Assembly: GCA_017304945.1 (NCBI GenBank)
Contig: JAFKLG010000069.1
Span: 1 to 56,281, forward strand
Length of the DNA stretch: 56,281 bases
Origin: Rhodospirillales bacterium
GTDB lineage: Bacteria; Pseudomonadota; Alphaproteobacteria; Acetobacterales; Acetobacteraceae
Direction of reading: 5' to 3'
Position 1 is the first letter of the stretch. The number at the start of each line of letters is the position of its first letter. Made by a program: the position numbers and the translations under genes. Below are positions 39,282 through 47,061 of the stretch, piece after piece. A model generated the notes under the pieces. The model was not told where the DNA came from. It ran no database searches and saw nothing but the letters and a program-made list of their open reading frames with translations.

Positions 39282-39352
39282 CCGAACACCCAAACGTTGC
39301 TTTCTGCCCCGGCGTTCGGGCCTCGATCCCGAACGGAGCCCCCAGCATGGGC

Positions 39353-39368
39353 TTAACCAGTTGGTAAC
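39353..39368 (+). promoter_or_regulatory. CtrA-like box upstream of a small gene
   Basis: TTAA (39353-39356), a seven-base spacer and GTAAC (39364-39368) match the CtrA consensus at seven of the eight TTAA positions plus the following C. It lies 84 bp upstream of the ATG of the 61-codon frame at 39452. Confidence 0.4.
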
Positions 39369-39451
39369 GGCCGCGTGCCAAGCTGGGATCGGACCGGGAT
39401 CGATCCCCGGCAACTTGCGGCAGGAGGCCGCACCACCCCAGGACAGCAGCG

Positions 39452-39637
39452 ATGACGACGATCGGTTCGGTCTCCGGCGGCACTTTTCCGTTCCAGATCC
39501 ACAATGCGCCGCCGCCACCTCCGCGCAAGCTCGACAGGGAGAAGGATGGCGAGGGGGATGTCAGCGGGTCCGGCGTGAAGCAGGCGAACCAGCCCGACCC
39601 CGGAGCATCGGGGCGCAAGCTCGACGTTCAGGCCTGA
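39452..39637 (+). CDS. Possible small protein (61 aa), hypothetical
   Basis: The frame starts MTTIGSVSGGTFPFQIHN and ends KLDVQA, with a polyproline patch PPPPPRK in the middle and a charged Glu/Asp/Lys segment after it. No signal peptide or membrane segment is visible. The composition is more protein-like than other spacer frames nearby, and the CtrA-like box upstream supports a transcript. No strong ribosome binding site is seen before ATG 39452. Function is unknown; a flagellar or cell-cycle link would rest only on the box. Confidence 0.45.
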   Translation: MTTIGSVSGGTFPFQIHNAPPPPPRKLDREKDGEGDVSGSGVKQANQPDPGASGRKLDVQA

Positions 39638-39709
39638 GCGCGATCTCGGCTGCGACCGTGCGGGTCACGACAGTCGGCTGACGTTCGGCTGTGCGCTTTC
39701 GGCGATGCC

Positions 39710-39757
39710 GCTGACGGGGACGCGCTGACGCGGACGCGCTGACGGGGACGCGCTGGC
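39710..39757. repeat. Second 14-bp tandem repeat, three and a half copies
   Basis: The unit GCTGACG(G/C)GGACGC repeats at 39710-39723, 39724-39737 and 39738-39751, followed by a partial copy. It is unrelated in sequence to the array at 39236, but has the same period. Confidence 0.85.
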
Positions 39758-39803
39758 GGCCGAGCCAAGCGGCGATCGGCCAACGTCATCGAACCAACAA
39801 TGA

Positions 39804-39823
39804 CGCGCGCATCGATGCGCGCG
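39804..39823. repeat. 20-bp perfect palindrome
   Basis: CGCGCGC-ATCGAT-GCGCGCG reads the same on both strands. It lies about 90 bp upstream of the chloride channel gene and could be a protein-binding site or simply alternating CG sequence. Confidence 0.6.
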
Positions 39824-39880
39824 ATAGGCCAGCATCGCGCGCGGGTGAATGCCACGATGTTGCGCGCGCCCGCGAAGCCC

Positions 39881-39907
39881 GATACTCGGGACGTTCATCC
39901 GAGTATC
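39881..39907 (+). promoter_or_regulatory. Inverted repeat overlapping the clc translation start region
   Basis: Arms GATACTCGG (39881-39889) and CCGAGTATC (39899-39907) are perfect complements around a nine-base loop. The second arm ends 7 bases before the presumed ATG at 39915. In the mRNA it would fold just upstream of the start and may limit ribosome access. As DNA it could be an operator. Confidence 0.55.
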
Positions 39908-39914
39908 CGAGACG

Positions 39915-41270
39915 ATGAAGCCACCCTGGATCACTGACGCTCAACGTCGACGCCTCCGCCGCCTGCCAATGACCTCGCCCCGACTCTGGGCGCGCCGCGT
40001 GGTTGTCTGGATCGGCTGCATCGTCGTCTCTCTCGTGGCGATCGCCTTCGCCATGCTGGCCAATGCCGCCTCCGACCTCTTCCTGCACGCCCAGGCGCCC
40101 AGGCCGTGGATCGCGCTGATCATCTGCCCGGTTGGCCTCGTCGTGTCGTTCCTGCTCACCCGCCACCTGTTCCCGGGCGCGCAAGGCAGCGGCATCCCGC
40201 AGGTGATCGCGACACAGCATCTGGAAGATCGCGCCCTGATCGCGCGTATCCTCTCGCCCCGCATCGCCATCGGGAAGATCGCGCTGACGCTCCTCGGCCT
40301 GGCCTCCGGCGCATCGATCGGGCGCGAGGGCCCGACCGTGCAGGTGGGCGCCTGCATCATGCACCTGTTCGCCCGCATGCTGCGCTTGCCGCGGCCCGAG
40401 CTCGAACGGGCCCTCGTGCTGGCCGGCGGCGCGGCCGGCGTGGCGGCGGCGTTCAACACCCCGATCGCCGGGGTCGTCTTCGCAATCGAGGAACTCAGCC
40501 ACGCCTTCGAATCCCGCACCTCGGGAACGGTGCTGACCGGCGTCATCATGGCCGGCATCACGACCGCGGCGCTGATGGGCAACTACACCTATTTCGGCCA
40601 CACCGCGGCGGAGCTGAATTTCGGCATCGGCTGGGTCGCCGTGCTCCTGTGCAGCGTCACCGGCGGGATCGGCGGCGGCCTGTTCAGCGCGACGTTGATC
40701 CGCGCCGCCGACGGTCTGCCCGGTCGCGCCGGCCGCCTGCTGATGCGCCACCCCGTCGCATTCGCGGCCCTGTGCGGCCTGATCATCGCGGTGATCGGCA
40801 TCGTCTCCGGCGGCACCACCTATGGCACCGGCTACGAGCAGGCCCGCGCCATGGTGGAGGGCACCGCCGATCTGGGCCCCAGCTACGTGCTGCTGAAATT
40901 CCTCGCCACCGTCGTCTCCTATGTCAGTGGCATTCCCGGCGGGCTGTTCGCCCCGTCGCTCGCGGTGGGCGCGGGTCTGGGCGACTGGATGGCGCGGCTG
41001 TTGCCGGCAGCGCCCGCCGGCGCCGTCGTGCTGCTGGGCATGGTGGCCTATTTCTCGGGCGTGGTACAGGCGCCGATCACCGCGACGGTGATCGTGATGG
41101 AGATGACGGACAACCAGCGCGTCACGGTACCGCTGCTCGCGACCGCGTTCCTCGCCTTCGCGATTTCCCGGCTGATCTGCCGCCGTCCTCTCTACGGTGC
41201 GCTCGCGCGGCGCTTCCTGGCCGCGCAGCTCCGCGCGACGCCGCCGCTCGAGCCCGAGAACAAGCCGTAG
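39915..41270 (+). CDS. ClC-family chloride channel / H+-Cl- antiporter
   Basis: The 451-residue protein has about ten to twelve hydrophobic segments and the three ClC signatures: GSGIP (91-95), GREGP (136-140, with the gating glutamate Glu138) and the GIPGGLFAPS motif in the second half. The proton-glutamate equivalent is present in the IEELSHAF region (Glu192/193), so a proton-coupled antiporter is more likely than a passive channel. No CBS domains follow. The start is placed at ATG 39915 (MKPPWI), with only a weak GAG ribosome signal; MTSPRLW at 39972 is an alternative. It converges with ctrA. Confidence 0.92.
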   Translation: MKPPWITDAQRRRLRRLPMTSPRLWARRVVVWIGCIVVSLVAIAFAMLANAASDLFLHAQAPRPWIALIICPVGLVVSFLLTRHLFPGAQGSGIPQVIATQHLEDRALIARILSPRIAIGKIALTLLGLASGASIGREGPTVQVGACIMHLFARMLRLPRPELERALVLAGGAAGVAAAFNTPIAGVVFAIEELSHAFESRTSGTVLTGVIMAGITTAALMGNYTYFGHTAAELNFGIGWVAVLLCSVTGGIGGGLFSATLIRAADGLPGRAGRLLMRHPVAFAALCGLIIAVIGIVSGGTTYGTGYEQARAMVEGTADLGPSYVLLKFLATVVSYVSGIPGGLFAPSLAVGAGLGDWMARLLPAAPAGAVVLLGMVAYFSGVVQAPITATVIVMEMTDNQRVTVPLLATAFLAFAISRLICRRPLYGALARRFLAAQLRATPPLEPENKP

Positions 41271-41327
41271 CGCCCACCCCCCGCTCGGCGGCGATTCGCG
41301 CCGCCAGCCGAGCGGCCGCGGGCGGCG

Positions 41328-42062
41328 CTACGCTGCCGAGAGGCGCGCCGAACTGGCGGCTTCGGTCGGAGAGAACGCCGCCTCCTCCGCGACCGGTTCG
41401 CGGATCATGTAGCCACGGCCCCACACCGTGCCGATCAAGTTCTCGGCCCCGGCCTGTGCCAGTTTCTTGCGCAGCTTGCAGATGAAGACGTCGATGATCT
41501 TCATCTCCGGCTCGTCCATGCCGCCATACAGGTGGTTGAGGAACGCCTCCTTCGTCAGGACCATGCCCTTGCGCAGGACCAGCAGCTCCAGGATCGCGTA
41601 TTCCTTTCCGGTGAGGTGCACGACCTGCCCCTCCACCAGCACTTCGCGGCTGTCGAGGTTCAGCTCCAGCGGGCCAATCCGCAGCGTCGGCTTGCTGAAC
41701 CCCTTGCTGCGGCGGATCACGGCCTGCATCCGCGCCAGCAACTCTCCCTTGTCGAAGGGTTTGGTGATGAAGTCGTCCGCCCCCAACCCAAGCCCCTTCA
41801 CCTTGGCCTGAGGGCGTGACAGGCCAGAGAGGATGAGGACCGGCGTATCGTTGCGCCCGACGCGCATGCGCCGCACGACCTCATATCCTTCGATATCCGG
41901 GAGCATCAGATCGAGCAGGACCACATCGTATTCGTAGTGGCGAACCAGTTCGAGCGCTTCCTCTCCGGTATCGGCATGATCTACAACCGCGTTGGCGGCG
42001 TTCAGCATCAACGACACGCCCCGCGCGGCGGTGAAGTCATCTTCCACAAGCAGGACGCGCAT
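41328..42062 (-). CDS. ctrA: Cell-cycle response regulator CtrA
   Basis: The 244-residue OmpR-type regulator has a receiver domain with phospho-acceptor Asp51 (LLDLMLPD), the Lys of TKPFDK and the highly conserved CtrA winged-helix segment (about 125-230, with [16 protein letters not shown] and [11 protein letters not shown]). CtrA binds TTAA-N7-TTAA boxes and controls flagellar, chemotaxis and division genes in alphaproteobacteria. GAGAGGG precedes ATG 42062. A short inverted repeat lies in the leader. The gene diverges from fliI across 165 bp, a neighbourhood I recall as conserved in related genera. The C-terminal 15 residues are variable. Confidence 0.97.
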   Translation of the reverse strand: MRVLLVEDDFTAARGVSLMLNAANAVVDHADTGEEALELVRHYEYDVVLLDLMLPDIEGYEVVRRMRVGRNDTPVLILSGLSRPQAKVKGLGLGADDFITKPFDKGELLARMQAVIRRSKGFSKPTLRIGPLELNLDSREVLVEGQVVHLTGKEYAILELLVLRKGMVLTKEAFLNHLYGGMDEPEMKIIDVFICKLRKKLAQAGAENLIGTVWGRGYMIREPVAEEAAFSPTEAASSARLSAA

Positions 42063-42079
42063 GCTGCCCTCTCGAATTT

Positions 42080-42095
42080 TTTAGGTTCCCCTAAA
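42080..42095 (-). promoter_or_regulatory. Inverted repeat in the ctrA leader
   Basis: TTTAGG (42080-42085) and CCTAAA (42090-42095) surround four bases, 17 bp upstream of the ctrA start codon. The same bases also fit a weak TTAG-N7-TAAA CtrA half-match (6 of 8). It could be an autoregulatory site or a small 5' UTR hairpin. Confidence 0.45.
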
Positions 42096-42227
42096 TACCA
42101 CCATGGCGTGTGTCGCACTACGGTTTTTTCACCAATAGCGCGCATTTTGGCGACGAGCCTTCGCAATCACGCGAACATCCTCCGCAGAATGTCGCAAAAT
42201 CTTCCGATAACGCACTGACTCTCCGAG

Positions 42228-43586
42228 ATGATCCGGACCTCCTTCGCCGATCGCGCCGCCGCTTGCGCCACCCTGCTCACCGACCTGCCCGACCACGTCG
42301 TCAAGGGCCGCATCACTGGCGTCTCCGGGCTGGTCGTCGACGTGGCCGGGTTGTGCGGGCACACGGCCATGGGGGACGAGCTGCATCTTCCGCGCCGCGA
42401 CGGCGGTGAGATGCCGGCCGAGATCGTCGGTTTCCGCGGCGGCCTCGCCCAGGCCATGCCCTTCGGTGATCTCCATGGTGTCGGTCCCGGCCACACCGTG
42501 CGCGTGGGTCGGCGCCACGGCACCGCCCTGCCCGTCTCCGACGCCTGGTGCGGCCGCGTCGTCGACCCGCTCGGACGCCCGATCGACGGCCGCGGCGCGC
42601 TGCGTCCCGGCCGCTCCCTCCGCACCATCCGTGCCGCCCCGCCCGAGGCGACGCAGCGCGCGCGGCTGGGCGAGCCGCTCGATCTCGGCATCCGCGCGCT
42701 CAACTGCTTCGCCACCACCCGCCACGGCCAGCGGCTCGGTCTCTTCGCCGGCTCCGGCATCGGCAAGTCGACCCTGCTCGCCATGCTCGCGCGCCAGACC
42801 GCCTGCGACGTCGTCGTGCTCGCCCTGGTCGGGGAGCGCGGGCGGGAAGTGCGGGAGTTCCTGGAGGACGATCTCGGTCCGGCGGGTCTCGACCGAGCGG
42901 TCGTCGTGGTGGCCACCTCCGACATGCCCCCGCTGATGCGCCGCCAGGCCGGGTACGCCGCGATGACCATCGCCGAACACTTCCGGGATGAGGGAAAGTC
43001 CGTCCTGCTGCTGATGGACAGCGTCACCCGCTTCTGCCTGGCGCTGCGGGAAATCGGGCTCTCCGCCGGCGAGCCGCCCGCCACCCGCGGTTACCCCCCG
43101 AGCGTCTTTGCGGAGCTGCCGAAACTGCTGGAGCGGGCGGGACCCGGTCCGGTTCGGGATGATCGGCCCCCCGGCTTCATCACCGGCCTGTTCACCGTGC
43201 TGGTGGAGGGTGACGACCACAACGAGCCGATCGCCGATGCCGTGCGCGGCATCCTGGACGGCCACGTGATCCTGGACCGGCGCATCGGCGAAGCCGGCCG
43301 ATACCCGGCGATCGACATTCTGCGTTCGCTGTCCCGCGCCGCGCATGGCGTGCTCGATGCCGACCAGCGCGCCCTGGTGCGCCACGCCCGCGCGGTCCTC
43401 GCGCTGCACGCCGAAATGGCGGACCTCCTCCGGCTCGGTGCCTACCGAGCGGGGACCGATCCGCGCGTGGACGAAGCGGTCGCGCTCGCGCCGCGGCTCG
43501 AGGCGCTGTTGGCGCAGGAGCGCGACGAACGCTGCTCGCTGCCGGAGTCGTTCGCGCGCCTGGCCCAGGCCATGGGAGGCGCGTGA
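42228..43586 (+). CDS. fliI: Flagellum-specific ATPase FliI
   Basis: FliI powers and organises type III export of flagellar subunits. The 452-residue protein is an F1-beta-type ATPase with Walker A AGSGIGKS (174-181), GERGREVREF (203-212), Walker B LLLMDSVTRF (260-269) and the SAGEPPATRGYPPSVF catalytic segment. The N-terminus lacks the extra residues of F1 subunits, and a FliJ-like gene follows at once, so flagellar rather than injectisome or F1 assignment is favoured. It diverges from ctrA. No clear Shine-Dalgarno site precedes ATG 42228. Confidence 0.93.
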   Translation: MIRTSFADRAAACATLLTDLPDHVVKGRITGVSGLVVDVAGLCGHTAMGDELHLPRRDGGEMPAEIVGFRGGLAQAMPFGDLHGVGPGHTVRVGRRHGTALPVSDAWCGRVVDPLGRPIDGRGALRPGRSLRTIRAAPPEATQRARLGEPLDLGIRALNCFATTRHGQRLGLFAGSGIGKSTLLAMLARQTACDVVVLALVGERGREVREFLEDDLGPAGLDRAVVVVATSDMPPLMRRQAGYAAMTIAEHFRDEGKSVLLLMDSVTRFCLALREIGLSAGEPPATRGYPPSVFAELPKLLERAGPGPVRDDRPPGFITGLFTVLVEGDDHNEPIADAVRGILDGHVILDRRIGEAGRYPAIDILRSLSRAAHGVLDADQRALVRHARAVLALHAEMADLLRLGAYRAGTDPRVDEAVALAPRLEALLAQERDERCSLPESFARLAQAMGGA

Positions 43587-44014
43587 TGCCCGAACAGCCG
43601 CTGACGGTGCTGCTGCAGGTCCGCCGTCTTGCCGTCGACCAGGCGCGCCAGAGCCTCGCCGACTGCCTCAGCGCCGAGGCGGCTGCCACCGAAACGGCCC
43701 ATGCCATCGCGACCGAGATCGCGGCCGAAACCGCGGCCGCCACGGCCATCTCGGCGGACGACGTGGCGGTCGAGGGGTTCGCCCAGTGGCTCCGCCGCAT
43801 GCTCCCCCGGCAACGCGCGGCCGAGGATGCACTGCTCGCCGCGGAACTGCAGACCAGGGAAGCCCGCGCCGTCCTGGCGGCCACGCGGGCCGGGGTACGG
43901 GCGATTGAAACGCTGCTCGCACAGCGCGCCGCCGAACGCCAGGCGGAGGCCAGCCGGCAGGAGCAGGCGCGGCTCGATGAGGTCGCGCAGCGGACCGGAC
44001 CGCACCCCCGATGA
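43586..44014 (+). CDS. fliJ: FliJ-like flagellar export chaperone
   Basis: The 142-residue protein is almost entirely alpha-helical, with Ala/Glu/Arg-rich heptad-like sequence over residues 10-135 that predicts a coiled coil. It lacks strong primary-sequence motifs, as usual for FliJ. The assignment rests on size, coiled-coil nature and position: its ATG overlaps the fliI stop (TGATG), with GGGAGG six bases upstream. FliJ binds FliI and FlhA and helps chaperone escort and gate opening. Confidence 0.78.
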   Translation: MPEQPLTVLLQVRRLAVDQARQSLADCLSAEAAATETAHAIATEIAAETAAATAISADDVAVEGFAQWLRRMLPRQRAAEDALLAAELQTREARAVLAATRAGVRAIETLLAQRAAERQAEASRQEQARLDEVAQRTGPHPR

Positions 44015-44262
44015 GCGCACGCGAAGCCCGATCCGGCCGCAGCCGGCGAGCCCGCGCGCGCGAGCCGCGCCAGCCGGCGGGACGGAGCGCCCACATCCGC
44101 GGCCCGCACCAACCATTCGTCTGTCCGAACGACCAGGCTCCGCCGGTCCTGGAGCGGTTCCGGCCCGACCCTCCACGGATCGCTTTGATCGAACGCCCTG
44201 GGTGGCACGCGTCGCACGCTTGTGCTGAAACCCACGCGCTCGCACCCAAGGAGCCTCAGCAC

Positions 44263-45573
44263 GTGCGTATCGCGATGATCGGCGGCGGCTATGTCGGGCT
44301 GGTATCGGCCGCCTGCTTTGCCGAGTTCGGCACCGAGGTCACGGTCGTCGAGGCCGATGCCGAGAAGCTCACCGCCCTGCATGAAGGCCGCATGCCGATC
44401 TACGAGCCCGGGCTCGAGAAGCTGGTGGCGGAGAACGTAGCCGCCGGCCGTCTCGCTTTCACCGCCGACCTCGAAGAGGCGGTTGCCGGGGTGGAGGCGG
44501 TGTTCATCGCGGTCGGCACGCCGACCCGGCGCGGCGACGGCCATGCCGACCTCACCTATGTACACGCCGCGGCCGAACAGGTGGCCCGTGCGCTGACCGG
44601 CTACGCGGTGATCGTGACCAAGAGCACGGTGCCGGTCGGCACCGGCCGGCAGATCCACGAGATCGTCCGCTCGACGCGCCCCGACCTGGAATTCGACGTC
44701 GCCTCCAACCCGGAATTCCTCCGCGAGGGCAGCGCGATCGGCGACTTCATGCGGCCCGACCGTGTGGTGATCGGCGCCGAGAGCCCGCGCGCGCAGGAGG
44801 TGCTGCGCCGCCTCTATCGCCCGCTCTATCTGATCGAGGCGCCGATCCTGTTCACCGGGCTGGAGACGGCGGAGCTCACCAAATACGCCGCCAACGCCTT
44901 CCTCGCGATGAAGGTCACCTTCATCAACGAGATGGCCGATCTGTGCGAGAAGGTGGGCGCCGACGTGCACGACGTCTCCCGCGGCATCGGGCTCGACGGG
45001 CGGATCGGCCGCAAGTTCCTGCATCCCGGTCCCGGCTATGGCGGGTCCTGCTTCCCGAAGGACACGCTTGCGCTGGTGCGGACTGCTCAGGACCACGGCG
45101 CGCCCACGCGGCTGATCGAGACCACGGTCGCGGTGAACGAGGCACGCAAGTCGGGCATGGCGATGCGGGTCATCGCAGCGTGCGGCGGCTCCGTCCGCGG
45201 CAAGACCATCGCCGTGCTCGGCCTGACCTTCAAGCCGGAGACCGACGACATGCGCGACGCGCCGGCGATCTCCATCGTCGCGCGGCTGGCCGGCGACGGT
45301 GCGACGATCCGCGCCTTCGACCCGGAGGGCATGCAACAGGCCCGCGCTGTCCTGCCCGAGGGCGTCCACTACTGCAAGGACGCGCTGGACGCCGCGACGG
45401 GGGCGGATGCGCTGGTGCTGATCACCGAGTGGAACGAGTTCCGCGCCATCGCGCCGGCGCGGCTGCGCAAGGCGATGCGCGGCACGGTCCTGGTCGACTT
45501 GCGCAACGTGTGGGATCCGCAGGCGATGCGCGCGGGCGGGTTCGACTATCACGGCATCGGACGGCCCGGCTGA
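44263..45573 (+). CDS. ugd: UDP-glucose 6-dehydrogenase
   Basis: The enzyme oxidises UDP-glucose to UDP-glucuronate with two NAD+, supplying acidic polysaccharide precursors. The 436-residue protein begins with the Rossmann motif GGGYVGLVSAACF (7-19). It has Glu152 in SNPEFLREG, Lys207 in ELTKYAANAF and the catalytic Cys263 in PGPGYGGSCFPKD. GTG 44263 is chosen as start because AAGGAG lies nine bases upstream and the conserved N-terminus begins there; the frame is open 84 codons further. The stop falls inside a tandem-repeat array. Glycosyltransferase genes follow at about 400 bp. Confidence 0.95.
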   Translation: MRIAMIGGGYVGLVSAACFAEFGTEVTVVEADAEKLTALHEGRMPIYEPGLEKLVAENVAAGRLAFTADLEEAVAGVEAVFIAVGTPTRRGDGHADLTYVHAAAEQVARALTGYAVIVTKSTVPVGTGRQIHEIVRSTRPDLEFDVASNPEFLREGSAIGDFMRPDRVVIGAESPRAQEVLRRLYRPLYLIEAPILFTGLETAELTKYAANAFLAMKVTFINEMADLCEKVGADVHDVSRGIGLDGRIGRKFLHPGPGYGGSCFPKDTLALVRTAQDHGAPTRLIETTVAVNEARKSGMAMRVIAACGGSVRGKTIAVLGLTFKPETDDMRDAPAISIVARLAGDGATIRAFDPEGMQQARAVLPEGVHYCKDALDAATGADALVLITEWNEFRAIAPARLRKAMRGTVLVDLRNVWDPQAMRAGGFDYHGIGRPG

Positions 45574-45790
45574 GCATCGGACGGACGAGCTACGCATGCC
45601 GACCCGGCTGAGCAACGGGCCGCCGGGCTGAGTATCGGTCGGCCGGGCTGATCATCGGGCGGACGGGCTACGCACGCCGACCCGGCTGAACATCGGTCGG
45701 CCGGGCTGAGCATCGGACCGACGAGCTACGCATGCCAACCCGGCAGAGCATCGGGCCGCCCGGCTGAACATCGGGCGGACGGGTTGATCA
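45560..45790. repeat. Array of about 20-bp degenerate repeats at the ugd 3' end
   Basis: A GGCTGA(G/A)CATCGG-(A/T/G)CGG unit recurs roughly ten times. A longer CTACGC(A/G)(T/C)GCC(G/A)ACCC block is inserted three times, near 45590, 45668 and 45726, spaced 78 and 58 bp. The array starts inside the last codons of ugd and continues past the stop. Confidence 0.8.
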
Positions 45791-45797
45791 TTCCGTC

Positions 45798-45821
45798 ATC
45801 CGCGGGCATCGACCCGCGGAT
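45798..45821. repeat. Palindromic repeat ATCCGCGGG-loop-CCCGCGGAT
   Basis: Perfect 9-bp arms surround a CATCGA loop. The same element recurs at 56218-56240 with a CTTGA loop, and it resembles the GGCCGGG family at 9426-9604. Confidence 0.8.
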
Positions 45822-45878
45822 CCCAGCCGCATGGACCACGCGAGCGACGGTCCTCAGGCGCCACCGCGTGCCGGTGGG

Positions 45879-45903
45879 GTGGCCAGGTCGAGCCCGGCCA
45901 TGA
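45879..45903. repeat. Palindromic GGCC(A/G)GG-loop-CCCGGCC repeat copy
   Basis: A diverged copy of the intergenic repeat, with one mismatch in the left arm (CCAGG for CCGGG), in the same orientation as copies 2-4 at 9475-9604. Confidence 0.7.
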
Positions 45904-45996
45904 CGGCGGGGAGATCGGTGCCGCCCATCCGCCACGCGATCGCCGGCGAATGCGCGGTTAAGGGTTCGGCAAGCCATCCGGGACTAGCCTTGCCGC

Positions 45997-47061
45997 ATGG
46001 AACCTCCCGCCCGCGACATCACGGTTTGCATCTGCACGCATAATCGCCCCCGCTACGTGCGCGACTGCCTCAAGGGCCTGCAGCGGCAGACCGAACCGGC
46101 GGACGGGTTCGCCGTGCTGGTGGTCGACAGCGGCTCCACCGGCGCGGAACGGCACGAGCTGGCGGAGCTGGTTGCCGCCTATCCAGGCGCGCGGCTGATC
46201 CGCCTTGAACGCTCGGGCGTGAGCCTCGCGCGCAACGCCGGGGCCTGGGCAGCGCGCACCCCCTGGATCGCCTATCTCGACGACGACGCCATCCCCGCCC
46301 CCGACTGGATCGCCTGCATCCGCGCGGCGCTGCGGGACTCCCCCCGCCCCGCCCTGATCGGCGGCCGCATCCTCCCGCTGTGGGAGGCGCCGTTGCCGTC
46401 CTGGTGGCCACGCTCGCTGCGCGGCGTGCTGTCCATCATCGAGGCCGAGGGGCGCGGCGAGTATCGCACCCGTGCCGTACCGTCGGGGCTGGAGCCGTAT
46501 GCCGCGAACATGGTCGTACACGTGCTGTCGCTGCTGGCGATCGGCGGGTTCGGCGCCGATCTCGGCCGCCATGGCGGCGCGCTGCTGTCCGATGAGGAGG
46601 TGCAGGTCGCCTGGAAGCTGCAGGATGCCGGTCACTCGGCGCGCTATGACGGTCGGATCACCGTGCATCACCAGATCCAGGCCGGCCGCCTGACCCCGGA
46701 ATGGCTCATGCGCCGCCAGTTCTGGCAGGGCGCCTCCACGGTGGTGACCTTGCGCATGCTAGGGCGTGCGGGCGCGGTGTGGCGTGCCCTGCCGCGACGC
46801 CTGCTCGTCATGAGCCTCTGTGCCCCCGCCGCGCTCCTGTCCGCCAGCTCGACCCGCTGCATCGGGGCCCGCTGGCGCTTCGCCTACGCGCTGGGCTTCG
46901 TGCGCGCGGCCTGCGGATGGCGCCCCGCGCCGGCGGCCGCGCGTCTCGGCGCCGCCAGCGCCGCGGCACCCCCCTCGGCGCTCCTCCATGCCGAGGCGCG
47001 GTACAGCCCCGCATCGCCAAGTCTGCAACGGGACGACGCCGCGCTGTCCGGGCGCGCATGA
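45997..47061 (+). CDS. Glycosyltransferase family 2
   Basis: The 354-residue protein has a GT-A fold: CICTHNRPRYVRDCLKGLQRQ-type N-terminus, DSGS (44-47) and a metal-binding DDD at about 95-97 in YLDDDAIPAP. Further along, LLSDEEVQVAWKLQDAGH carries the acidic catalytic-base region. It uses an NDP-sugar to extend a surface glycan; donor unknown. The C-terminal 50 residues are Ala/Pro-rich. Its stop overlaps the start of the next gene by 4 bp, so the products are co-made. It begins an apparent three-gene cluster. Confidence 0.88.
   Translation: MEPPARDITVCICTHNRPRYVRDCLKGLQRQTEPADGFAVLVVDSGSTGAERHELAELVAAYPGARLIRLERSGVSLARNAGAWAARTPWIAYLDDDAIPAPDWIACIRAALRDSPRPALIGGRILPLWEAPLPSWWPRSLRGVLSIIEAEGRGEYRTRAVPSGLEPYAANMVVHVLSLLAIGGFGADLGRHGGALLSDEEVQVAWKLQDAGHSARYDGRITVHHQIQAGRLTPEWLMRRQFWQGASTVVTLRMLGRAGAVWRALPRRLLVMSLCAPAALLSASSTRCIGARWRFAYALGFVRAACGWRPAPAAARLGAASAAAPPSALLHAEARYSPASPSLQRDDAALSGRA

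Larger units (their letters stand above)
39106..39451. other. Repeat-bearing intergenic region
   Basis: GC-rich sequence that contains a 14-bp tandem repeat (39236-39277), a hairpin with arms CGTTCGGG (39313-39320) and CCCGAACG (39328-39335), and a CtrA-like box. No convincing gene lies in it. Confidence 0.6.
45574..45996. other. Repeat-filled spacer between ugd and the GT2 gene
   Basis: Besides the 20-bp array, it holds two palindromic repeat copies (45798-45821 and 45879-45903). No gene was found. A TTAAGGGTTCG stretch at about 45957 precedes the GT2 gene but does not match a CtrA box well. Confidence 0.65.

Noticed and set aside
42228..43586. Injectisome or F1 ATPase instead of FliI
   Set aside because: The FliJ-like neighbour and the ctrA context favour the flagellar system; no secretion-system genes are near.
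44197..44215. TGGCAC sequence as a sigma-54 promoter for ugd
   Set aside because: The GC of the -12 element is two bases too close to the -24 element.
45957..45971. TTAA-N7-GCAA as a CtrA box before the GT2 gene
   Set aside because: Only six of eight positions match, which is expected by chance.
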